64,000 bases of DNA, taken from positions 60,965,780-61,029,779 of the forward strand of contig CM017558.1 of NCBI GenBank assembly GCA_007844125.1. Reading direction: 5' to 3'. The first letter of the stretch is position 1. Each line of letters begins with the position of its first letter. Positions 25,986 through 36,733 of the stretch are shown here, piece after piece. The notes under the pieces were generated by a model. That model made no database searches. It was not told where the DNA came from and saw nothing but the letters and a program-made list of their open reading frames with translations. The position numbers and the translations under genes were made by a program. This stretch comes from Sinonovacula constricta. Lineage: Eukaryota; Mollusca; Bivalvia; Cardiida; Solecurtidae.

Positions 25986-26982
25986 TATCATCTATATATA
26001 TATATATATAATTTTAACATGACGATTGCATTACCTGTCGAATTACCAATAATAATTGTCACCACCATCATTGTGCTTATGATGATGATCACATTATCCT
26101 CACAACCACGCGTATATAACTGATTATGTTTTAGTAAAGCTTGGCCATCCAGACAGACAGGCAAATAAATATATGATACTAGTTCCAGTGTTAATGCAGT
26201 TGGTTGACATGAGCGGTCCAAAACAGGAAGCACACCAAATAACCGGCCGATTATAAGGCGGGTTATGTGAGATGTAACATTTATGTCAAAGCAGTAAGCA
26301 ATAAGTTCATTTTTATTTTGATAACAGCCGAAACAAACTTGTGATTCACATTATACAATGTATCTGTTCATTTTGTAATCCACAAACGTTATAATGCTAG
26401 ATTCGACTGAGCTACCAGGAATAAAGAAACATCCGAGAGGGACTGGGGGTGTACCTGAACTTCCACCTCTGTCTCTTGTAGACGAGATGATAGATGTGAT
26501 TGTTTATAATAAATATACTTTAATTTACCTCAATTGCATACTCTTAAATCCTATCAAAATGAAATAAGTTACAAGCATAAGATTTCATAACATATATTTC
26601 ACAGGTGACACATTGCCTAGCGTACCACAAAATGTAGCTCTTGAGGTGCCATAAGACATACCATTAGGTGGGTTGATAATTACATGTAGTTCATTTGATT
26701 TAAAATACATGTATAACCTAACTATTACCTCTAATAGAATAACGATCATAGGGTTTAACGCGTAGTGGATTCGCCTCCCACCAATAGATCAGACTTAGAA
26801 AGTACATCATTGTAATTTTGGATATTAAATTTTATTACAAGCTATAAACCAGTTAGTTATCAAAGCCTAAAATAAATATAAAGCTGATAAAAAGAAGAAC
26901 CTTTTTTTCATATCGCAGCTACACAATTATCGTCGGTAAAAGAATGTCCGGCTATTTTTGTATTTGAACACCCCTGACCAAT

Positions 26983-27109
26983 GTCTGGGTAAAATAACCA
27001 GCTCACCGCAGGTCAGCTAGACGAACCTACCCCAACTGGGATTTGAACCCACGAGATGAGAAGTCATAGGAGTTACAATTCGGTGATCTACCGTTTAGCC
27101 ATGGGTTCC
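26983..27109 (-). repeat. tRNA-derived SINE
   Basis: The minus strand carries ATGGCTAAACGGTAGATCAC (A box) and GGGTTCAAATCCCA (B box), followed by a tail ending GGTTATTTTACCCAGACAT, shared with the copy at 24.0 kb. Confidence 0.7.
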
Positions 27110-27579
27110 CCATTAACATGAGCATTTTGAAATAAAACAATATATACTGTACAATTACCCTGGACAACAATTTTCCTATAGCTTAACCTGATTTTGATGA
27201 AAGGAAATTAGCACAAATGTGAAAACAATCCAACATTGACAGTTTCTTTTAGATTTTATACTAGAAATAATAACTAGTATTGACAATAAAGAGCGTACTA
27301 CGAACGTATGTGTTAGTTGTGCCCATTTTTAAGCAAACAAAAACAGGCACGGAAGAAACAAACACAGTAAGTACAAAATGTTTATACAAGTTAAGATTTC
27401 TGGAATGTCTGAGAAAAAAGTAATCAACCGCATTAAAGACATAATATTAATATAACTATGTATTTGACATTATTCAGTTTCATTGAAAATCAAAAACTAC
27501 GACAATTATTAAAATATGTTTTAATATAAAACACTATGAACAAATAAAGTAATAGTTCTATGTATCCACTGGATTTGTT

Positions 27580-27790
27580 TTACAAGCCGATGCGGATGTA
27601 GCGAGGATCTACTTGAATTACGATACACCACTACTGTCCTTAGTATCTTACGCAAGCTTCAGGAAAATATTGCTGCTAAAAGGCCACTCTAATTTGCCTT
27701 TTTTCGATCAAGAGATTCGGGAGACGAATTGGTGTGCATCAAGGCTATGTCCTCAGTCCACTTCTAATTTCTAATTGATACATGGAAGGA
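27580..27790 (+). pseudogene. Reverse-transcriptase relic
   Basis: A short stretch near 27,731 reads IGVHQGYVLSPLLI, the conserved QG-x-x-LSP box of non-LTR reverse transcriptases. The frame is broken on both sides. No complete element or ends can be seen. The sequence up to about 28.24 kb may belong to the same relic. Confidence 0.5.
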
Positions 27791-28249
27791 GCAATTGGAT
27801 AACAATGGTCTGAAAATCATTATAAAGACAAAGTGTGTCGTCCCTGGCACTGGGAGTGGCTATCTCAACAACTTAGCTTTAAGCTCCAGACCTACAGAAG
27901 CTGTTTGTTTTGTCAAGCCTCACGATAAAGTATCCTTATAAATAACTGCATAAATAGTTTAGAGATTAAGGCTTTCACGACGGTCTTAGTCCGTAGTCCT
28001 ACAAAGCGGAAACAAACATTTTGAGCGTTCAAAATCTTATAATAAATGAAAGCAGTTCCCGGCTGCTGAAGGCCATATAGACTAAAGATATTTTAATGCG
28101 CCAATACTGACTGCAATCGTGATATCTTGGCGACGTTGATCCGCTGAACAGAGATGGGTTAAGAGCTAGCGAGAGCGACTGCCCAAGAGCCCTGGAAACA
28201 CGCAGCAGAATGTTGTGCTGTGTTCATGCAGGTAAAGCCTGTAGTAGAT

Positions 28250-29129
28250 GTCTAGCTATACATCTAAAATGCTATATCAGTCCCCAGTAAACACGTTTAA
28301 ATTTCTGTACTTTTCTTGGATATATTTTGCATAGTGTGTTAATTCTGTGTTTTGTATTATGTGTAGAAAGAAATATATACAATATACGCGCAAATGTACT
28401 TGACACTTTTTTAATAGAGTGGAAATCAAAATAGTTTATGTACATACACATGTGTTTAAGCAATAACTACCGGAAATATAACAACATACTCGTACATCGT
28501 ATTTTCTATTGCTTTCACCAAGTGATTAACTTTTAACAACTTTTTTTTTGTGGCAGTCTGATAAGAGAGTCATTTGATGCAACATCTTTTCGATTTTCAA
28601 GTAAACACTCAAAAGAACTTCCTCGTTTTAGAATGGTACTTAAGCTAAAACATAATCAGCAGCTCATGTATGTCCTCTTCTGTTTATGAAATATATTCAT
28701 TGCGTATTGAGGACCTAAAAAAATGTAACTATTTTTTATAGATTTTCTGAAACTGATGTTTTGATAAAGACAAAAAGTGTATATTTATTATCATATCCGT
28801 ATTATTCCAGCTAAACAATTTACTACTAACCACAATCATTTGCATTTCATTGAATTTTAATTATGTAATGAAATTGAATGCAAATAAAAATATCTCACAA
28901 CATTGTGTTTCGTTATGCAAAGGTATTAATCTATTTGATCAACATTACTTTACTACATTTTCATATAAGGACGGAAACTTTAAAGTTGCTACATCGTATT
29001 TGTTTCAGATTTTTAAAAGTACTGATTGTAATCAAGCGAGTTTAATTTAAGTCACGGTTAAGTTACTTATCAGCGTTTCAAGGTAAGAATTAAGTGAATG
29101 GATGCTATTTGTTTTATCTGTTGACGATT
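28250..29129. other. No gene seen
   Basis: AT-rich, no recognised exon or repeat. The same holds for 29,631-30,725, just upstream of the EGF relics. Confidence 0.5.
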
Positions 29130-29630
29130 TTTTTTATTTTGTAGTAAATAAATTTTCCTTTTATCTGTCAATGCATAGTTATTTGCCATCTGAACTCTTT
29201 TCGTTTCATCAGTCAATAAAATGAGTACATTACACTAATACCAATTGCCTGATCAGTCAAATAATATGATCTGTTTGATCTTTTAATAAGAACTTTTCAT
29301 CTGTCCATGAATACTTTTGCATGATCTGTCGAAGAAAAATAATTACTTTATCTGTCCATCAATGCCTTATATTTCATATGTGTATGCACAACTTTTGATT
29401 TATCTGTCTCTAAGGGCGTATTCTTTCATCGACAAATGAATTCCTTTTGTTTGATTTATCGAAATCTATATTATCTTATTTGATAATGAATACCCTTTTA
29501 TCTGATTTATCAAGAAAACCCGACTATTTCATTTGTCTATTCATACATAGTTCTTTCACTGGTAAATAAATATTTATTGCTACATACGTCTAAAAATTCG
29601 TGTTTTTGTCTGTCGATAAATACGTATTGT
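29130..29630 (+). repeat. Decayed tandem repeat of about 35-40 bp
   Basis: A motif like TTTTATCTGTCAATGAATA recurs about twelve times with many changes (CATCTGTCCATGAATAC, TTATCTGTCCATCAATG, TTATCTGATTTATCAAGAA). The unit length drifts. It looks like an old minisatellite. Confidence 0.55.
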
Positions 29631-30725
29631 TATGACGAAAGTATTGACGTCAATGAAAACAATGGCCACATAGCATTTAGAAGAGAGAAAGGAGAGAAAT
29701 TTATTTATATTAGAAGAACTACACAAAGTTGCTGATTGTAAGTAAGATTACCTATTTGAATCAAGAAAAGAAAATGACCCGAGAATTGTAAATGGTTGAA
29801 GCACCGGTGATTTTTCGGTCGAGTACTTTCGGATATCGTGGAGTTAAACGGGTTCTTTGACCAGTTTGTAAACCGGTAACAGTGTCCGGAAACATGGGGG
29901 CATGAATGAGGGCCAGTTTAATCTTGCTAAGATGTAAGATTGTAAACCGTCACACTTACAGCAAAGATAAAACGATAAACAACATGTTTCCGTTCTGTAC
30001 ATATCCTGCAGCCAAATACCACCTAGGTGTGATCGCACAGAGTGCGGAATTTTCCGAGAAGTTCTAAGCTGAAATATAAAAGTACTCCCATACCAAATGA
30101 ACATAGCTAAAAAAGATTTAGCAATTTTACATATTGTTCATGGTATATATAGGTGTACTAATTGAACACAATAACTATACATCTTACTCCTTCTAGGGTA
30201 AGATTTTTTATTGCAGATTTAATGTTTTAATATTTTTGGAACAATATGTACGCAACTGCGAATTTTGCGTACACACAACTACTCGCCTGATGGTATTTTC
30301 TGAATCAGTCGACATTACCATCAAATTAACGTCTCAGCCTCATTATCTGTCCTTTCAAACGTGCACGCCTACATGCACTTGTCTAAAACTTTACGACAAA
30401 TACATTGTGCATTTTCTTTTCTTAACTAGGAACCATAATGATTATATCATTTCCTACCGGCAGATCGGGATTGATTGTGGTCATTTTCCCGATATTGCAA
30501 CATAACCTGTTTAAAATGTTATTGGTTTTCATCATTTCCATTTACCAATTTTGCCCTCCAGGTGCAGTGTTTTCATCCCCATTCTGTTTTTTATAATGTA
30601 CATAAGCCACTTTAAATAATCCTTTAGCTTACAGAGGCATTTTGAGTAATGCTTCCATAATATTGATTGCACCACAGGGCATCTAAAGAAATGACTTGAC
30701 CTAGACCGACGAATGTCTTTTTCAG

Positions 30726-30860
30726 AATGCCCCTTCGATTGACAGGGTTGTCAGCAGAAGTGTGGTAAGTATTTGAACAACGCCACATGTCACCACATCT
30801 ATGGTAACTGTAGCTGCGGATGTGCAACAGGATATACTAACGGCAAAATGTGTGATGAAC
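30726..30860 (+). pseudogene. EGF-like exon relic with in-frame TGA
   Basis: A phase 1-1 exon of 135 bp with a good acceptor (TTTTTCAG) and donor GTAATT. It reads CPFD-stop-QGCQQKCGKYLNN, then CHHIYGNCSCGC and GYTNGKMC. The cysteine pattern matches the EGF exons of the phosphatase gene at 59-60.7 kb. The TGA at 30,740-30,742 replaces a codon in the first loop. It lies on the opposite strand, downstream of the phosphatase stop. Confidence 0.75.
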
Positions 30861-31673
30861 GTAATTATCATTCAATTATTAATAATGTCAAAGCTACAGG
30901 GACATAGTTATTATATTATTGTCACAATGAGTTTTATTTAAAATAATATGCAATCATCCAGATAATGCTGGTACTGCATATGACCAATATAAGTTACATG
31001 ACATTTATTCTTGCATGCGATTTTTAAATGTATAGCTTAAAGATGCTAATTTGAAAACCTTATACTTTATTTCTTTTAACATTAAAACTTCAATACACGT
31101 GGACGACACAATACTGTCAGAGTAAATTTCATCAGATTTTCCAAAAAATTACATAACGACAGAACTGAAATAACAGTTGCATGTACATTGTTAAACCAAT
31201 GTGATGCATTTTTAAAACGAATTTAGAGCTTTTTCCAAAGGAAGCAATATGTGAATAGTATGTTGGTATATGTTATAATTTTATACACTGTCACATTATA
31301 TAAATCCATAAAGTGGTTTATACAGTGGACTCTCGATTTTCCGAAGTTATCGGGTTCGGCTGATTTTTTGAATAAAGCAAAGAATGAGTAAATAGGCCCA
31401 TGTAGCATTGTACAGCTGGAGCATTGTTACCCATCTACCTTTTCCGGTTTCACTTTACATTCGAATAAGCACATTTTAGGATTATGTTAAAGAAAAATAT
31501 AAAACAGCAAACCTGCCGCATCAAGTATTTTTCTTGAATGATGTTAAATATATTCATACAGCTTTTCCAAGTGAAAGTTAAGGAGCCAGCTGTATCTAAG
31601 AATACAAAACATGAGATCTTTTAACACCCTTTGTGTTGTTATTCCAAAGTCATATTAGTAGGTAAATAAGAAA

Positions 31674-31786
31674 ATGTGCATACGAGTGTAGTAGACATTG
31701 CCTTCATACCTACGAGTGTAGTATATTCACTGGACAGTGCAAGGGTGGGTGTAAACCAGGCTATAGGGGTTACTACTGCGACAATC
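31674..31786 (+). pseudogene. Second EGF-like exon relic with internal duplication
   Basis: The frame reads CAYECSRHCLHTYECSIFTG, then QCKGGCKPGYRGYYCDN, ending at a GTGAGT donor. The start does not fit the phase 1 rule of the other EGF exons. A short direct repeat (TACGAGTGTAGTA at 31,681 and 31,711) seems to have replaced the first half of the module. It is probably part of the same decayed paralogue as 30,726-30,860. Confidence 0.6.
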
Positions 31787-32524
31787 GTGAGTGTTTGGTA
31801 CGGAAATTATTTTAATAAATCGATCGCAATTGTATATATATAGGACTTCCCAATATCCGAACTGTCTCACTGGACCGGTTTTAGATTAAGCGTATGACTG
31901 ATCATGTTGACCAGGTATTGTCAAATAATATCCACTATACTTACTAAAGCAATGCAAGAGTGTACCTACAGTTTGCGCTCTGTTAAGGCGCCCTTATTTC
32001 ATCATAATGTAATTAGTTAATCATTTTAATTCATTTACTCATGATTAATATGTGTGAATTCATTTGATGAAGACAATGGACGTACTTGTTCATTAGTGTG
32101 ACACCCCATAACTTGTACTTTAAAAATTCCCTTTAAGGCTAGATTTAATGTACATATGTTGACGTTTTTAGAGGTCGTTTAGCTATACATTGGCATACAT
32201 GTACAATTTGAATCATCATTGTTATTTCTTCGGCTGTTTACACTGCTAGTCGAGTATTTATACGTCGGTGTTCTGCGACCGCATTTCGCCTAGAATGTCT
32301 TATCATACATTGATTACTGCTTAAAATATATACTTGCTAACTTCACGCTTAATATTTGTTTAAATATGATCAAATTTTACCACCCGTAACTATATATCAT
32401 ACGCTCTGTAACGATCTGATGTAATGTGTTTATGTAATGAGCGCCGGCGAACATGTGCACATTCAAGGTGGGTTTTTTTTTCTGTGTGCCCGCCTATGTG
32501 GATATATACATTTTGAATTAAGTT
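31787..32524. other. No gene seen
   Basis: No further EGF-like exon could be recognised after 31,786 on the plus strand. The stretches 32,876-33,174 and 33,441-34,684 are likewise empty of recognisable features. Confidence 0.5.
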
Positions 32525-32875
32525 AAATCTTATATTTTGTTTCGATAAAAAAAATTCAGAGTTATCCTAACGTAAAACAAAGTATTATTATTTATATAAC
32601 ACTATATCTTGATTATGTCGTTATATGCTTACATAAAAAATTCTGTCTCTTAGTGTGATTAATGTGTATCTGATGATATGTCACAATTTAATCTTATATT
32701 TTGTGTCGATAAGGGTTTTCAGAGTTACATAGCCTAAAACCAAGTCTATTTAAAATATAACTAAACATGCTTATATAAAAATATTCTGTCTTTCAGTGGG
32801 AATTAATGTGTATCTGATAAAATGTCACAATTAGTTCTTACATCTCGTTTCGATAAGAACTTAATGTGAAATCTA
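32525..32875 (+). repeat. Tandem duplication of about 165 bp (two copies and a partial third)
   Basis: Copies start AATCTTATATTTTG at about 32,526 and 32,691, and a shortened start occurs near 32,836. Shared landmarks are TTTCGATAA or TGTCGATAA, TTCAGAGTTA, ATTCTGTCT and TTAATGTGTATCTGAT followed by TGTCACAATT. No coding capacity is seen. Confidence 0.75.
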
Positions 32876-33174
32876 GCTTAGAGGTCGGTTGGCAAAATAA
32901 CAAGTAGTTTGCTGTTTATCAAGTATTTCAGCATTGGGCATTATGACCTTGGGCATTTTGACCCGTGTATATTAAAATGTAGCACTAGTTTATTGTGTGA
33001 ACATGCAATGATTCTTATTTGTTTTTATGTCCTATATACATAGTACTGTATAATGTTATGTTCTATAGAGTCTGATATATATTTCATGATTCTACATGTT
33101 ACATGCTCTCCAATTCTAAAGGATAAAATGTTTATCTGTTCTTTTTTATTCGTTGTATGCTACATTGATATTTG

Positions 33175-33440
33175 ATATTTTGATAATTGCAATAGGTAAA
33201 TAAGAAAAGGTCCTATCAACATTTTCACGGATATTAAAATTTAATCTACCTCTAGACAAAGGCAAACAGGGTAAATATAAATGTGACAAAAACACAAAGA
33301 CGAGACATAACACACAAAAAGAAAAACCATCAGTTACCGCCTTGGAACGGTCAGTCGGCAAAAAGGCGGACTGGGGTGCTTAAACCTGGTTTGTGGAGCG
33401 CTCCAACTTCGCACTTCCTGAAGGTTTTTCTATCAAACAA
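33175..33440 (-). repeat. Dispersed repeat type A, copy 2
   Basis: Inverse copy running from AGGTAAATAAGAAAAGGTCC to the core (GGAACGGTCAGTCGGCAAAA, GGGGTGCTTAAACC). It corresponds closely to 44,575-44,815. Confidence 0.8.
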
Positions 33441-34684
33441 ACAGTGTAAATAAAAAAATCCTGTCAAAGAATCACCGAATTTTAGAAAACAACCTAAACC
33501 AACAAAATAAAAAGTAATATTGTTAAGAGTTTTAAAATAACATATCATAAAAAGCCGAGGATTTATCCGCAGTTGGCATATTATATTATAAAGGTACAAA
33601 GAATCTTTGCTCAAGTTGCCTCACCTATATAGGGCACGACTGGAGAGATGAAGAGACCCTGGTATCTTGGTACACACGACTTTTCGGTAAGATAAATACT
33701 CACCAATACCTTCTGCAAGTTTTTTCTCTCAATGGTCGTGTCATTAACGCAAGTAGGTAATGTACTCAATGTTTGTCGATGTTTGATTAATATGACAGTA
33801 GGTGCTGCCTAATTCGGGGAACACCCCAAATAGTTTTTAGAATACAGATATCTCTGATAATACAAAGTTAAAGCATTGATAAATCAAATGGTGGATGTTT
33901 TGAGAGACGCATCGCGTCGCATCATTGTCATTTAAAACAGAAATTCGCATTCTTGAGAATTACGCATCTAGCTTAGTACCGAAAACCATATACCCATGTC
34001 TAATAGCATCAGCTAATATCATTACTTATTTCAAGGATATCATGACTTATTTAGGTGTTACAATTTGCCGATTCCTTTAAGAGAATTATTGTATCATACA
34101 TTGACCTTCTAACAATAAGGTTCACTATAAAATTGAGTTTGCATGATTAGAATCATATTCTGATACTATATAGTATATATTATTCAGAATATATTTTACA
34201 GTATACAACTCTAATTTAACATGATACTTATACATTTTCATACATTTAGAAGACTGTGTACATATATTGACATGCTAAATGTTACTTTTATAATTTGTCA
34301 CGATAAAGGCAATTAGCATTAACTGAACACCATTAACTTTTTACTTCTAACCTTAAACTAAAATTCTGATCGTGAGGTAAAGCTGATTTGTGAGTGTTTT
34401 GCTAGGCGTTTTTGCGGCATTTACATTGGTGCTTATGTCTGTTATCAACATATGTCCAGTGTTTCATTTATTGAAAATAGGCGAAGGTTATACTGTCGGT
34501 TACAGACAGTACATTTTATATACAATTTATAATCTACTTTAAAGATTGGACCATTAGTTAATGGCAAACAGTTGGAACAAGTTAACATAAGCATGTAATC
34601 AGCGATAACGTAAATAATAATACTTGTAACTCGGAACTAGATAAATGTACGTAGGTCGCATTAAACCTATAACAAATGTTCAAA

Positions 34685-35000
34685 TAAGAATACATGACAA
34701 AGTCCTATGAGCATAACAAGGCAACATATACCAGTATTTGAAAAGATACAGGACGATGGAATTCATATGCAAGCCAAATGTAAAAGTAAAAACAAATCTT
34801 TGATGAGTCATTTAACAAAGAGAGCAAACCCAGATGTTACTTTATTGGAGCTGTCAGTCGGCGATATGGACCGAGTGGTGTGCTTAAACCGGGTTTACAG
34901 GGCTCTAAGCGAACTTCATACATTACAATAAGAAAATATGACAAGGCGCTATGAGTATTGCAAGATAGAAAAAAATGAAAATACACAGGACAAAGTTGAA
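34685..35000 (+). repeat. Dispersed repeat type B, copy 3 with a second partial copy
   Basis: It runs from ACAAAGTCCTATGAGCATAA through AAAGAGCAAACCCAGATG to the core (GTCAGTCGGCGATATGGACC, GTGTGCTTAAACCGGG). A second start of the unit (ATATGACAAGGCGCTATGAG) follows at 34,936. The open frames here are repeat-derived. Confidence 0.75.
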
Positions 35001-35724
35001 CAGCTATCAATGTTAACTCATTCGTCTCAGTTACTTTTCATAGACTTGTCAAAATGTAATCGACATCTGGATTGTTTTAATTCGATCCCGCTTTGGTTTC
35101 CAAGACTATCATATTTATCAACTTTCGAATTTGAAATTAACTATTTTGATGTAAGATTAAACCTAAGTTAAAATACACTATACATAATTTAAGTTCATTG
35201 ATTTCTTCTTATTTTAAACAGCCAAAATAATAATAATAATAAAATTATAATTATATCTTTAGCTAAATATGTATCAAATGGTTAAATCTATTTTTCTGTT
35301 TTATTGCTATAAAATCAAGTTGCTAATATGTCTAAAATATGTTCTTTTATACAAAGTCTTTGGGATCTAATCGTATTGTAATACGACTGCTCTGAGGGAG
35401 AAACTGGAAATAGGACTAGCCTCTTACCCTGGAAATACATTTCTCTTATTATAGGATTTAAAAAAAAAATTGAAACGTAACTGAAATTATGGAACGTTGA
35501 GACAGTGTCAGATTGGTGAACTGTTTCTGGTTTGACAGATATGCGGTGTGGAAGAAACCATATAAAACAACAAATGTAGCAATAAACAAAACTTTAATGA
35601 TGCATTTCTTATAGACTATTTGGCAAGTTAACAAAAACATGGATTTTTTTTAACAAATTACCATTGCATGTTTCATCTTTAAAACATATTTTAATATCTT
35701 TAGGTGTACACGTACAAGTAGAAC

Positions 35725-35770
35725 CTCCCCTCCCCTCCCCCCCCCCCCCAAAAAAAAAAAAGAAAAAGAA
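35725..35770. repeat. Poly(C)/poly(A) tract
   Basis: CCCCTCCCCTCCCC is followed by a C run and then an A-rich run. No element boundary could be assigned. Confidence 0.85.
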
Positions 35771-36302
35771 AACAAACTGAATTTAGTCAATAGGTTTGAA
35801 TGTCGGACACCTAGAGCTCTATCGAATGAAATGCCAGATTCCCCAATTGATTTCTTTTAACTTTAGAAAAGTTAGGTGTCTTAGGCTGAGAATAATCAAA
35901 CATTCTCAATCCGCTTATAAGTGGAGAGGGGAGTGGCACAGTGTGCGATATATACATTCAAGAGTTAAACATCATTGCAATTTTGTTACTCTGAAAAAAA
36001 TAAAACGTAGAAATATCTACTATTGAAAGGAAAGGAACAAATACTTACACATGTATACACATTGAACCTTAAATACACGACCATCATTACAACAAACAGA
36101 CTTACAAACATAGGGAATTCTAACTAGGAATATTACGCACATAAATAAAAGTTATAGATATATAGATAGATAGATAAGTATTTTATTGTATATAAGAACT
36201 CTGGTCCATAATAACAACATAGATAAAATACAGTAATTACATATATCAATGGTGACGAAAATAACATATGGTATGTATTAATATGAAAACATGAAATCAT
36301 TA

Positions 36303-36315
36303 TTCTCTCTCTTTC

Positions 36316-36365
<50 letters not shown>
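36303..36365. repeat. (CT)n microsatellite
   Basis: Polypyrimidine CT run of about 60 bp, roughly 300 bp downstream of the phosphatase stop codon. Confidence 0.95.
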
Positions 36366-36640
36366 ACTTTCATGCACATAATATCAATTATATACAAATA
36401 TATACATAATAATGATATATTACAGGTATATTGAAGAAATTTAAAAGTGCTCAAGTATGTACACTTAAATTCATTTTAGTTTTCCCCACTATGGCACACG
36501 TGTGTCTCTATTCCTTCGATCAAAAACCCTTAGGTATGTTTATCAATTTATCAACTTAACAGTGTGTGCAGAAAATAACTTTTGATCTGGTGGCAGAAAA
36601 CTATACATATCTAAAATTGCTTAAGCCACGTTTTAAGCAT

Positions 36641-36733
36641 CTATAAGTTATTATATACGTTTCCTGTGGTCGTGACGTCGTCGGTGTTGGTGACGTAAGC
36701 TAGGAGTGCATCCATGCAGTACAAGTATTGCTC
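36641..36733 (-). CDS. RPTP terminal exon: D2 last helix and stop
   Basis: Thirty codons then TAG. It starts [14 protein letters not shown], the usual last-helix motif after the phosphate loop, and ends in a short polar tail [15 protein letters not shown]. It is separated from the previous exon by a 3.7-kb intron that is mostly the 55-bp minisatellite. Confidence 0.92.
   Translation of the reverse strand, partial: EQYLYCMDALLAYVTNTDDVTTTGNVYNNL

Noticed and set aside
34707..35171. Two plus-strand ORFs of 74-77 codons
   Set aside because: The first lies within dispersed repeat type B copies and changes with repeat divergence; the second has no recognisable domain.
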